Origin: Acanthaster planci
Lineage: Eukaryota; Echinodermata; Asteroidea; Valvatida; Acanthasteridae
DNA: 64,000 bases
Reading direction: 5' to 3'
Assembly: GCF_001949145.1 (NCBI RefSeq)
Contig: NW_019091355.1
Span: 1,050,083-1,114,082, forward strand
Part shown: in pieces, positions 50,351 to 63,660 of the stretch
Layout: each line of letters starts with the position of its first letter
How positions within the stretch are numbered: position 1 is the stretch's first letter
Made by a program: the position numbers and the translations under genes
The notes under the pieces: model-generated
Database searches by the model: none
What the model was told of the DNA's origin: nothing
The model's input: only the letters and a program-made list of their open reading frames with translations

Positions 50351-53300
50351 GTAAGTTTTGTGGTTACATCAAATCGAGTGCATTAACGACAAACCAAATC
50401 CCTCTATTTGATCTGACAACGAGGTTGATATTATAAACCACAAGAGCAGTCGCCGTGAATGTTGAGATTTGTCTGCGTTTTCCTACTGCTTGAAAGCCGA
50501 AATCAGCACTTCTTTGTTTAAGACAGTTCCAAGACAGTGAGTCGCAATCGATGCTCTTGGATCAAGATATGAGTCGCCCAACATAACATAAACTTTGCCC
50601 TTGTATGGACACTAAAATTCATCTGTCACAAGATAAGCTCTAAACATTTAAAACTGTTCGACAACGTGCAGTTGACACTCAAGCAGTTTTTTTTTACCAA
50701 AGTACAACACATCAAAATAATTATGTTCCAGGGATGCTGTCTTATACCTTTGCACACTGATAATGTAAAAATCTTAAATTTGAACCCCCCCAAACATACA
50801 TTGGAGATAACGCTATAGCTTTAAACATTTTTTAACCAAAATCAGCGCTTCTCAGACTATCGATAAACCTTCCTACGAATCCTCGGCGCGCTTAAACTGC
50901 GGAAACCAAATCGACAACGCTTGGCTGGCGTCTTTGACGCGTGCAATCACGAAGCATTGCTACATGTACAAACGGCTGCTTCATGAAAACAAAATTAATC
51001 GTTCACACAGGTACCAGCAAAAGTCGCCAATGCTTAAAAAGAACATTGAGGGTGGTTTTATTTGTGTATTCGATTAAATTTCATTTGCATCGATGGCCTT
51101 TGTCTTGCGGTTTGTAGATTATAAAAATAGGTCACATATACCACTCTTTGGTACCAGTACCAGTATTGAACCACTGGCTAACCGAATGAAATCTGCAACA
51201 GCCGTCCGCGATCGGCGTTGTCACATCACGTTCACGCTGTCGTGCGACTACCTTGCCATCGGCTACGATCAAGCCAATAAACGCTGCAGAATCCGGGAAT
51301 ATTGGCGATGGTCGGGTCGCTGGAGCCAGCATGGCGAGCAGGAAGATGATAGGAAAGAGGCACGGGGGAAAAAAATGTTCGTCGCTTAAGCGGTGTACCG
51401 TCCTGTACGGCAAATCGAAACGGTCGGGCGGGGTAGGCCTACACGATCGCAGTCGTCAGCAACGGGCGACGGGGATGAAACGGCATTTTCCGCTCCAATA
51501 AACCGTGGCAACATACGCCGCTCAACGGGGAAGTCGCTAAACAAGTGCGGGTCACGCAATCCGAATGGCGGCTTCCTCCACCTCCATTTCCATTTTCTCG
51601 TATTTGTGTCGTCTGACCGTGCTCTTAGCTTAGTCAGAGTTTCAAACGACCAAGGAAGACGGTTTGCCGGCGCCTTCAAGTTGATTCTACGTTAGCTTTA
51701 AGTCTGACATGAGCGTTCCGGCTGTTATTACACTTTCCTTATACACAAACAAAACTCTTCATTCGTCCACAAAGGTCTTTAGCACAGTCGAACTTTCGCG
51801 CATAAAAGACACTACTACATACAATATAACAGGAAAAGTCACACAAGTTTACCTAATCGTACGCTGAGGTCATCTGACGAAGACTTTCGCCTAAAAAAGT
51901 AAACAAACTCTAACTTCAGTTTGATGCTGGTGAACCCTTACGTTGAGAAAACGCCAAGATGACGAATGCCAGATCGTTCAAAGCCAGTCCATACTCAACG
52001 AATACAGGCTAAAGCGAATTTGTGACGTCACAGCAAACATTCTCACTGCGATCTTCGACGCCTGTCCTTGTCTTCCTAACTTGTCTGCTTAACTGGCAGC
52101 AACTGCATATTAAAAGTCAACAAAGACAAAATTTTCGAGTGTTCTTCCTATTTTATTGGCTACAAACAGGCTAGGTGGCATCTTAGCTGAATTTTTATCA
52201 CTTGAAATATGGAAGGTTTAAATATTTAGACAATAGACCGCACATCATGGTTGCATTGCTCGTCAGCAAACCAGAAACGTCTCACTTGTCATCCATACGG
52301 ACATTTTCCACGGTTTCTACGCTCGGTTTAAACAATTTGACCACGACACAGACACGCCAGTTCTGCTATCACGTTCTAACTGAGCCATGCATGCAAAACT
52401 TGCTGTAACTGGAAATGGCAAACGTGACGAGTTCATGAGACCAAAGGAAGTCGCTAGTCTGGGCGAAAGAATTTATTATTTTTCTGTGTGTATTGATTCC
52501 CGGGCGGTCCGCATGGAGACACACTTCCCATACATTCCCTGTTCCCAATTACCAAAGGTTATGAGACATACCCTAATAATTAACGAATGGCTCTTAATGC
52601 ATAGTTAAATACCCATGCTTCTATGCCAGATGGGCTATGCCCGCAAGCCCGCGTGCGCACATCTGCTGAAAAAATGTAATTGGCGAGTACGTGAACGCCA
52701 CGCGCAGAAATACCTTGTGCACAGATACTGTTACAATTTGTTGTCGAGTCAAAGATACCTCTTTAGCACGTCATTCATATCAGGAAAACCTAATAAGAAG
52801 AGGTGAGTTTTATTTCTATTGTATTTCTTTGTAACTGAATTCCAGTGAAAGAACGTGACGTACTGCACATGATTGCGTTCGCAGAAAAAATATGAACATG
52901 AGAAAGCTTCGAACTTTACCAATGGGAAAATAAAAAAAATGTCTTACATTGTACAGTTTAAAGAGTTGCGAGGTCTGTACCAAGGCTGTGCCCATCTAAG
53001 GAAAACCTTTTAGAAAATTGCCAAACAAAAAGAACAGAAATGAAAATCTGATTGCATTCGGCCAAGTACACTCGAAAAGTTTTCCAGCATAATCTTCGAT
53101 TAGGCCTACTCAGGCAATATTCAGACTATTATGTAACCGCCGAATTACGGGCGTGGAACTGCACGACACCGGGTCGTTTCTTGTCGGAGGATAATTCGAG
53201 TCGTCAGAGTGCGATCAATCAGAGAGGCTTGGCACACAGCGTGCAAGCCACGCCCAGCCCTGGATCACGAGACACACGGTCGCTTCACTCGCCCTCGCAG

Positions 53301-56300
53301 GGGCGAATGCCGAGTAATCCGTCATTCCACGAAAGTAAGCGGGAGCATTATTACAGTCATTCAGAGCAACACATTCTCTAAAGAGGCTCTTGAACGATAT
53401 GGATAGAAGTAGTCTTTGGATAAACTCAAAGTTACGGTTATATTGGGAGAAACTAGGCAATTTCCGCCCAATTTGTTGAACACTGTAAGTGTCTGTACTG
53501 GCGCAAAATTTAACGCCAAAATGTCCTCACACCGTCAACTGGAAACGCATCGACATTGCCAATGCACAGAGTGTCTGTATTCATAGACCAGTCCACCTTT
53601 CCGAAACGAGCCCATAAGATTGTTAAGAATGTCACACATGCGCTAGATTTTTTCTAACATCACGACAGCTGATCTCTCTCGCAGATGGTTCACTCTCCCG
53701 AATAAACTCCACATCAAAAGGTATTACCCAACGGACGTAAGACTTTGAAATGGCTTGGGCTATTATCTTAAACCCTGAAGTAATTGAAGTGGCGTTCTCA
53801 ATATCTAACAAGAACGCCATGTGAAAGCTTCACTAATACTTCACTTCAAATTTCGTTCCATAAAATTTGTTCATATCAATGATAAATCGATGCTCAAAAG
53901 ATATGAAACCGTTTAAGATGCAGGACGCATGAACACTTTGTACCCACCAAACAATACGTGTGAACACAATCTTCATACTTTCCGCCCCCTGATTCCGAGC
54001 TGACCGACTCATGGGAAGACATTCGAACGTTTCCTTTCTCGCGAAGGGAGGGTTTTAAGTAAGGCAGACGTTTTTAATGGAAAAACTTGCGCCGCAGGTT
54101 TCGGTATGCTCTTTTTTCTGAGATAGTGCCTTTCACGAGAATCATTCCAAGGCCCAAATCTGGCGGATCGAATGGTCCGCACCAGGGAAACCTTTAACTC
54201 AATCAATAAACCGAGCCGGCGGTTCGTGGTGTCTGCAACAACAGGCTTCGGCAGCGTGCAACGGAATATGCAATTGGAGATTAGCGAGTTAATTGCAAAT
54301 ATATCTCATCCCCCCCAACAGCGAATGGTGAAAGCCTGTAGAAGTGATTTTCCATTAAAAGTAATCCACTGTAGCTGCACGATCGTTTATCTCTATGGTT
54401 TTTCCAAGTGAGTTTCTGTAAAGTCGCGTCTGGGCGTGTGCAAACGTGATCCCACGAATCACGTCCTTATGCAGAACACAGAGGGCGCTTTTCTCTTGCA
54501 TTCATTTCTAGTAACTACTTGCCAATAAATTGATGTTTAGTTAAACTTCATTGGGGGTAAATGCTATAAACAGTAAGCTCCCGCCTTCGTAAAGGAACCT
54601 TTACCCCTCATGTACTTTTTCTCACAGCGACCTCCGAGGATTATGCTTGACAACAATACCATCGCGACTATTAAAGTTATACAGACGAGAATGCCATTAT
54701 TTTACATGGATGCAGACAAGAAAGGAAAGCGCAAAGGTCTGTTCTAGGAAAAGAGACGACACGAAACCTTTATCTTCACATGAAAATATATAGACCCTCT
54801 AAATATCAGGATTTAGATTTTTAGAGGAATGTATTTTTAATTTCTTCAGTGATAAATATGTAAGTTCACGTAAACAGGCCCCAGTGCGAGTTTTGACACA
54901 CCGTTACAAACCAACACTCCTGACAAAAGAAACTCGAAATTCCTTTTCTCGCACGTAGCTACAGGACTGCCACAGCGTGTCCATAGGCTCCCTGTTTTCA
55001 TGCATGACTGTATACCTTTAAAACGTGCCCTGCACGATGCATCCGCTGTCGATTCCATCGCACCTGCCGACAGGACAGGGGGTAGACGATGCGCATCTAG
55101 CTAGAACCTTATAAGCCCGACTAGTATGGCACGCCAAAGTGGAATTTACCAAACCCTGCACAGCAACCATGATCCATTACACAATTCACAACATTCTTTT
55201 ATTGCGGAGTAACACACACCCTTCTACATGAAAAATATAACATTTTTTAAACCATGCGCCAAGGACGGGAAGAGATGGCAAAACGACTAAACATTATAAA
55301 AGAACTTGGCGTGTACTTTTCAAGTGAATTTTGAGAAATAGTTTTGAAAGTGCTGATATATTTTTGGCAGAGTGGCGCATCTGTTTAAACGTTGACATGT
55401 ATTTTTCACACTAGTCTGTACAAATATTTTAGAAAATAATGAAATCTTGTTTTAGCAGGTAAAAGTCTTTTCTGAAATGCTGACCTTTTAGTCTGATGTA
55501 AATCTTGACTGATGTTATTTTTTTTTACTAATGCATACATTTTCGTTAGGTTGGCACAACCGGTTTTTAAATGTTGACAAGTGATTTGGTACACGCTTTC
55601 AATTAGTGAACGTGAGAAATATTGACTTTATGTCACTATTTTAACAAGTTGAACGGTAAGATGTTAGGCCTACTGTACATTTCTTAGAACTTGTGAATAT
55701 TTTAAAATTGACAGTTGCAATACAGGGTTGAATAAGCTCCGCTTGGGCGTGCCATACACCGAGGCTTCATCGGCTCTCTGATCGATGGTTACGCCTGCTG
55801 TATTTTGCTGCAGGAACGTCCACGGGAGAAACGCCGGTTTGTAATTTACTTTAAAGGGGCACACGCGTTGAAAGTTACGCAGAGGTAAGTTGCGAACTTT
55901 TTGCGCAATGAAAAGCAACGACTATAGGTTATCGGTGGATGTTTCATAGTTTGAATATTAGATTAGTTGGATACGACGGAGACCAGTGTTTAAATCGAAA
56001 ACCGGCCGTGTCTGAGCAGCAAGGCTAAACATTTGAAGAAGTTTTGAAAGAACAGCTGTCCGAGGCTTTATTGCGTGCTTGGAGGCCTTGGAGGGCTCAG
56101 CAGACGTGATCCATTTATACATGCGAGCTAGTGAAAATTCACGAGAGACATTTTGATCTGGAGTTCACTTGCCGACGGAAGGGTTCCTTTCCGCTGAGCG
56201 ATCCCGGCGGGTACATGACAGGCGGGCCCGCTATCGAATCGACACACAAACAACCCGCTCGACTGGTCTTCTCGGTTCGTGCGGAAGTTTCGCGAGTCGT

Positions 56301-59300
56301 GATTATGGGGGTGGTCGCTTCGTGCGCTGCGTGAGAATTCGCTTCATGCACGAGGGAATTTTCCGGGGTAAACAGCGCAGCGGAGCCTCAAACCGAATTC
56401 TGAATGTTTTCACTGGGAAAGTCCGTGAGTTCGTGTCTGTTGGACGGCAGGCTGTTAAAAATAAAAGCTGACGTGTTTTTCGTGCGGGCTCCAAGTTTAT
56501 GTTTAACCCAGACGAACGTAAGTTGGTCAATTTTGGCGCGGAATTTCTGCGGGAGTAGGGTCACGAGCCTAGCTAGATGCCGACAAGCGCACACGTTCCG
56601 GAGTTAGTGACATCCAGATACGCGCTCGATAATGAAAAAGAAGGGAAAGAAACCCCAAACACCTGGCGCTTCTACCAACATCATCTGTGTAAACATGCGC
56701 CCATCGTGCCCAGACACGTGCACTGAATGGTGGCCGCAGGATTGTGCGGCTATGGGAATAGCCATAAAGTCTCTTTGGAACAAAACAATACGGCAAATCG
56801 GCATAAGTTGCGACTGCAACTGAGGCTAGGACTTAATGGTTCCCTTCAAACTCTGATCTTTACATCTGGCGGTTTCTCGTGGTTGAAAACTTTGAAGCAC
56901 CAGTTAGAAAGGCTGGTTGTGGGTCTCGTCAAGTAAAAACAAGGCTTCTGTATATGCACAAAATAAAAAAAACACTTGAACAAAAGACCTAATTTCTTCC
57001 AGTTATGATTGTCTGTATATCCATAAAAACGAAAATGCAGTGTTCCCTTGGCGCCAATGGATACGTGTTGGATTCTGTCAGACTACGTCCGAATGCGATG
57101 CATGGTCTGCGGTTAGAACAAAAACACACGTGTGCCAATATTAAAGTTCAAGACCCTCGCTAGTACGGTGAATGCACTGCTTCTCATAGACGCATGTGCT
57201 TGTGACAGTAGCAGACGAGGCCTTTGAAATTTCGGCTCGTAGCCGACAATTGAATCTGTAAAGTGCGTCTAGACTATAAGTTAACGAATCAAAAATCGAA
57301 TGAGGTTACCACCGCCAGAAATGGGCAAAAAATTTCAAGCGAAGCCATCATTAGAAAAGAAAGTTTCGGAAGTGGTAAATGAAACTAAAAAATTTGCATT
57401 CTCCATGAACTGACTAAACGAACAACGTTATGAATTTACCGAACACAAAACAGTTACCGAAGCAATCTTCCCAATCTGTCAATTCTCAAGGGATATCCGG
57501 CTGACTGCAAAAAAGCCATTCCACAGCGTCAGACTCCTGCAGCGGGGGTCTTCGCGCGCAAACAAATTAGAATTTCTCCGCGTTGTTTTTAACTCCTCGC
57601 ACACGCATCTCCCGCATCCTTGCCCACGGAGCTTTCTGACTCCCGCCGAAAAAAAGAGAGAAAGACAGATTGAAGAGGGGAAAAAACCCCACATCCGCCG
57701 AAACCTCACGAGAACTCGATTGCTACGTGCCTTGATTTATGCATCCGTGCTGGAGCAATTTCAAAATGTAAACCGTTCGCACTGGCCGGGTCCAGCGTTT
57801 TTTCCCGAGCAGGCGCGACCCCTGTGATTACACATCAAGCACGTAGCGTGTGCCGAGAGCGTAGCGTGTCGGTAATTACGTCCCTCCGGGGAGAAAGAGA
57901 GAAAGAGGAACGGCGGGACCGAGACTCACGGTGGCCCTATCGCCAGAGCACAGGCACCGCAGGTCCGATCCAGTGCGCGGTTGTTGGTACGGTATCACCT
58001 TCTTTCCATCTGATAACAACTGAATCGCCATGGGCGCTTATTATTCAAATAAGCAAACCATTATCGACCTTTTCCTGGCTTCCCTTTCTTTAAAGAGGCC
58101 GGCATTCGCACACTGTTTATATCACTTTAATCAAACTCAGTAAAAGCCAAGTTAACTCACAGATAAAACGACGTTACACCAATTCTACCACATTAATGTA
58201 CAATTGAATTGCTAAATGAATTTTTTTAATATTCAAAATAATTAGGGCATTATAATTAGACTCGACTTAATATCAAAACTTCAAGTAAAGATTCTGCATC
58301 CAACTGACCGATCTCTCTGATAACGCTTCTATTTCCGACATAATCGAGATAGCTTATTAAAAAGAACGCCAGATGGTGCTGGTCACTGCTTGCATGAATA
58401 CGATATTCACGAAGGGAACATTGTCGCGTTCCTCTACGAAGATCACAAACAACGCGTGACCCCAACCATGGAGGAACCCAACTGAATGTGACGCGTGACC
58501 GCTTAACCCCGCTTTCCACAGAAAAGGAAAAAAAAAGGCAAACTACAGAATTGACGGTAACACGTCGTTAGAGTGGCAGGGAAAAGCACCTTTACTATCG
58601 CCCCAAATACTCTTGTCTTATTAAGAGTGCATGGAATGTTAATTAAAGGTACTTTTTTGTGCGGGACCGGAGGCATGGGTACGGTTTACTGGACCAAAGG
58701 TGGCTGTCTGTACCTTACCACAAAACAAACTGATTACGGCTGATAGCGATGTACGATATACGTAAAAAATGAACAACGATGATAAACCTTCAGCCGTGCT
58801 TCCGAAATGATGCACCTTTGATCTGGATCCTCGTAGAGTGGTTAATGGCGAAGCAAGGTCACAGCAACCGCAACCGTCGCATTTGCCGGCGTCTTCTGGC
58901 CATTTCTTAAAACTTGGTATCGTTCCGGCCTGGATTTTCAAGATTTTAAAGCTGCTTTCCCTCGACACAGGTAGACTCTAAATTGTTCCTTGTTGTGAAG
59001 AAAGAGCTTTAGTCAGGGTTGAACGATCGGGAATATGATTCCTGCTGGTTTCTGAGAAGCCGATGTCTAAGAAAAAGCATTTATGTCATCTAACGGAATA
59101 CACAGTGCATTAATAACCACACAGGGCATACTGCGAACAGAGTTTCTAAACAAGTCCACTTACCGATAACGGTTTTCTTTGATTGGCAGTTAACTAAAAA
59201 CTAACTTCACCTGATTGTCTGGTTTTCCCCCTGAACTATACTGCTTACTTCAAAGGCTAAAAGACAAAATGTAAGGAATTTCGAAGGCTGTTTTTAGGCA

Positions 59301-60584
59301 TTACGGTACCTTTACTGCAAACTATGCTTGTGTTGGTATACATCAACCGGTGGAAGTAAAAATACATGCTGTCAAATAACAACTCAAATAAGATATCCAA
59401 AGCTAAAACAGCATGGCTGTTCCATTTTAAAGGTACGCTACATTTCCCAAGTTTACGATTTTGCAACTGCGCATAAAAGAGAAATATTAAGTCAGAAATT
59501 CAAGGGGAAAAGACAGTAAATTTATCAACATTTTACCTTTCGTTGTGCGTTGTTAACGGTGCGCTTCCCCCATACAAAGTAGTGGCATTTAACCTGACGT
59601 AAGTAAGAAGTAGGAGAACCTAGCTCACTTAAAGTTTGCCAAAAGAACCACTGAAGTTACGGAGAGTTAGGTATTATTGGTGCATCGTTTTTAGAAAACC
59701 ATGTAACGTTATTGTAAATGTTTGAACAATTAGTCTCTCTTGCACACCGTTCAGGACATTCGGCGAGATGTTCGGTGAAAGATAGCTATTTTTGCGAGGA
59801 TAATATCAAACCTTCAGATCTTCAGCACACTTTAGATATTTCATGGTCGCCAGATTTTTCTCCCAGCCCACCTAAGTCTGCTTCTCACGAGACCGTATCG
59901 ATACAGATCCTGACTATTCGTTATCTAAATGTTATCAAAACAACGACAAGTTTTTCCCCTTTTCCTTCACATTATTTAGATACACGCACATATGATATTT
60001 TATCGTCCCAGAAGTATTTCTAAACCACTTTCAATAATGTATCAAGCCTCCATGTTAACATTCTGCTTTCAAAAATAGAATAAACTATAATTCCATACAG
60101 ACAGGCTTATTATCATTAAATTGCAAAATACGGAATTTATAAAAAAATCTAAACTAAAAAACACAAAAACGGTGTGGTCCATGGCACTGTCGTCTGAAAG
60201 GCAAAAATCTTTCATTTCCCCTCCATCCTCCGATCGATAAAAATTGACATTATTTTTGGTACTGCGGAGATCTCGGCCGTTGTCACGTAATTTCTTCCCC
60301 GACCATGCCCTAAATTGACCCAAGAGGAACGAGCGCTTTCCCCCGCTCCTGCCTTTAATTTCTGGCGTCATGTCCGACGAATTGCTTCGTGGTTTATGTC
60401 TTGCGTGCGTCGTCAAATATAAATTAAATTGCCGGGAATCTTTGCGCGTCACGGCCTCCTTGCTCGGCCTCGTCCACGCGGACAAAGCCGCTCTTAAAGG
60501 GGCACTGCCACTCAGGCAGCCGTCGGTACATTGTCAATTTAATCAGTACGGTCCCGGCTTACGATACAATAGGACAGGCCATGC

Positions 60585-60680
60585 TGTGTCTTTAAGTAGA
60601 GGTACATTTCTGCAGTTATCGGCGGTAGGTCGTGGGTTGGAGTCCAGCCTTGCTACAGTAGTCTTGCCCCTCTTCCTCTC
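60585..60680 (+). mobile_element. Decayed tRNA-related (SINE-like) fragment
   Basis: GGTTGGAGTCC (60635-60645) differs from the Pol III B box by one base and is preceded by GGTCGTG, as in the 7.6-kb element (AGGTCGTGGGTTCGAGTCC). The A box is poor and no arms fold well. Probably an old SINE relic, perhaps of the same tRNA ancestry. Confidence 0.3.
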
Positions 60681-63645
60681 TAACAGTATGAACGTGATCA
60701 TTCTAAACATAAGGTTTAGAAAACAAAGAATGCCACTTGTTTCCATAAGACAAGTCGTAAGCCCAAAACAAAACTTACATTTACATCTCTCGTCCGTTAA
60801 CTGAGAAATGGACCTAACCTTCACAGTTCATAGACGTATCACCATTCTTTTGCCAAAAGATAAGTACAGGAATAGTGGACAACAAATGCAGGTAATTTTT
60901 GTTTGGTTTTTAAACTGACAAATGTATAAAAAGTGGTTTTGCAATCTTCCATTTAACACTTAACAGCGTTTGGTAAGTGAAAGGACAAGTCTTAGTTAAA
61001 TTATCTGTTGAAGTGGCCTAACAATCGGCATAATTTACCCTCATTTTACCCACGAAAGCAGCAGTGATCAGCAACCCCATGACAGCCCGAGAACTGGGTT
61101 GGGGTTGGGGACGGTCACACCCCTTTAATTCCAGGAGCCGAGTGCCAGGCTAAGTTACAGCCGACTGGTCGGGACTGGATGATTGAGCGCTGGCGTACCG
61201 GGGGCAGACACGGCTTGCGGCGCTGACAGACTCGCGGCGCGGCGGTTGAACTGAGGTCAAGCCCTGTAATTCCCGTTTCTCGGTGTGTGCGAATGCCTGC
61301 CTCGCCGAACGTTATTTTTTCTTCTTTCCTTCCATCTTTTTCCTCAGGGGGCGTGCGTGCGTGCGACGGCCGCGCGGTGATACGAGACGTCTCCCAGGCT
61401 CAGATTCTGAAAGCGCCCCGTCTTCGCCGCTCCTCGCTGCTTTATCCCTTCAGCTCGAGATATATTCCCGTGCATTGATCCATCAAAGATGACACTAATG
61501 ACACTTTTGTTGATAAGTATTCAGTGAAGGCATACCAAATTCCTTGCTCCAACATCGTTAGACCGTGAATCCCCATCTCAATGAGTACTTTTATTTAACC
61601 AACATCACATATTTTAAAATTTCTTGTCAAATTTTACGCAAACAAATATTCACTTGATAGAAATTTTACACAATAATTCCACAATTTTAAATGTTACTTA
61701 TTTAAACAAAGAAAGGTCCGAGATAGCACGCACCTTTATGACATAGCTTCAGAAAAAGATTTCATGACGATTCTTTGCAAATTATTGAAAACATACAAAG
61801 AGACAACGATACGTGATTAAACAGTCCCAACTCAACCGCTCATATCTTTCACTTTCTGATATTTCTCCCGAAGACGAAATGACGAAACGAGTGCCGAATG
61901 GAAAGTTTCATAGCCTACTGATAATGATCACGCTGTCCACAGAGTCCCTTTAACACGCTCAGCTTGGTGCGTGCTTGACGTAGCTGGGGAAGCGTGCAGT
62001 GCGTCGACTGTGATAAAAAAGATTAAAGGGAACCTCGGGGCGCTTCTGATTGAAGCAACTCCAGCAAAATATTTATACGGTTGAGGCAGAGAACTCCCTT
62101 ATTTGTATCCATTCAGATCGTAAGCACGGAGATGTATGTTACAAGTTAAGTTCCATCGTGGTAATGCCAAGCTCCAGCACGTACAACCATTAATGTCAAG
62201 CGATGTAAGAACATAGCTACGTGAGCCTTCAGGTGCCGACAACCCGGCATCACTTATCACACTTTAGGATTTCAGAAGCCACGTCACTTACGTGTGTTAC
62301 TTGTTTGAGTGTACACGACCTACCATAGACGTCAGGTTCATGGCCGTAAGCTTACGGGTACCATATTTAAGTGATAAAACTATGACACCGCGCATGTATG
62401 ATTGAAGTTAACAGGATTAACATGCTACACCTTTGCTTTCTACAGCAAACCAGCCTACTGGCTCAATATCATTGTTAGACACTGTAAGACAAGACCTCGA
62501 AATATTTTCCACAGAGTGGTTTGCTGGGGAAGGTGGATCAAGATCGACGAAATCAGACTGAATTTGTGATAATGAATTTCTGATGATGAAACCAAATCGC
62601 TCAATCGTCACGACCCCGGACCACATTCTGGCGATGCGTTCTGACTGTCACACAAATCGAAAAACCGCCGTGCATTCCTAATGCAATCTCCTGACAGCAG
62701 CTCCGATCTCCAGTCCACACCAGTCGGTGCCCAGCTTGCACCAGTGATAGGTTTGAATACACAGAACTGAGCATGCGTGGCTGAAAACGCGCCAGCGACA
62801 CGTATAAAATTTAATACGCCACAAACACGAAGCACATCCAACTCCACTTCGTTCCCAGACACGGCAAGACAAAATGGACCAAGGGGGCGGGCCCCTTTAA
62901 CCTAGCATCTAAGCCCGGCCGGTCGCACCGCCGCTGAGCGAGCTAGCGCCGCACGACGGGCCTGATAAGCACATCACGATCGTCATCGATCTTGTAGTGG
63001 CGGATTAAGGCCCCGGCGAGGGTGTGAAGCGAGCGTGTCGAGGCGGCGAGGTCTGCGCGCGGTGGGGGTAAAACGCAGAGGGTAAACATGCTCTATACCC
63101 ACGACCAGCCTCTCCCCGTCTTCCGACCTGCCACTGCCACACCGGTTGTTTTGCTCAAGGACTTGCCATATTCGTTCTCGCCATGCACCCTGAATATATA
63201 TTGTAATCTACTGCAAATTTTTGGGTCCAAACCAAAATTTTCCTTTACCCGCGGTAACAATTTGCATCGGATGTCACTGACTGCAAGTAAAGATTTCGCG
63301 ACCGAAATCCAGGTGCAAAGAAAGAAAATTGGGCTGTTAACTCAATTAATCGGTAATATGCTTGTATTTGGATTTGCCAAAAAAAGTGTCACGTTTGATG
63401 AAGGCGTGGTTGCCGCGAGGATGCAATAGGTAAATTGTGTCTGTTATTGGAATCATTTCCGAATATTTTTCGTCGCGCTAATTAATCGATACCGTCACAG
63501 AAGGTAATAAAAAAAGACAAAATCTTTCCACGTTGACTATAGTGCAAAGATGAGAACCGGCACTGCACCTTTAAGCAGCTCTGTCTGATACCCCCCCCCA
63601 CAGCCGTGCACAGCCCTCGAATGAGACAATAAAAGCGGGCTGCGA

Positions 63646-63660
63646 CAGAGAGAGAGAGAA
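63646..63660. repeat. (AG)n microsatellite
   Basis: A short AG dinucleotide run (about five to six units) near the right end of the window; too short to be informative beyond being a likely polymorphic repeat. Confidence 0.7.

Noticed and set aside
51780-51815. CAGTCGAACTTTCGCGCATA as a third pogo-like terminus
   Set aside because: No flanking TA and no inverted partner; similarity is limited to the first ten bases.
55030-55110. Minus-strand ATG exon candidate (MRIVYPLSCRQ followed by a GTGCGA donor) as TET first exon
   Set aside because: It ends in phase 0, whereas the candidate upstream exon needs a phase-2 partner and the CXXC exon also needs phase 2; no other support.
60370-60804. Plus-strand 144-codon open frame as a gene
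   Set aside because: No recognisable domain; its second half runs through the tRNA-like repeat relic and low-complexity sequence.
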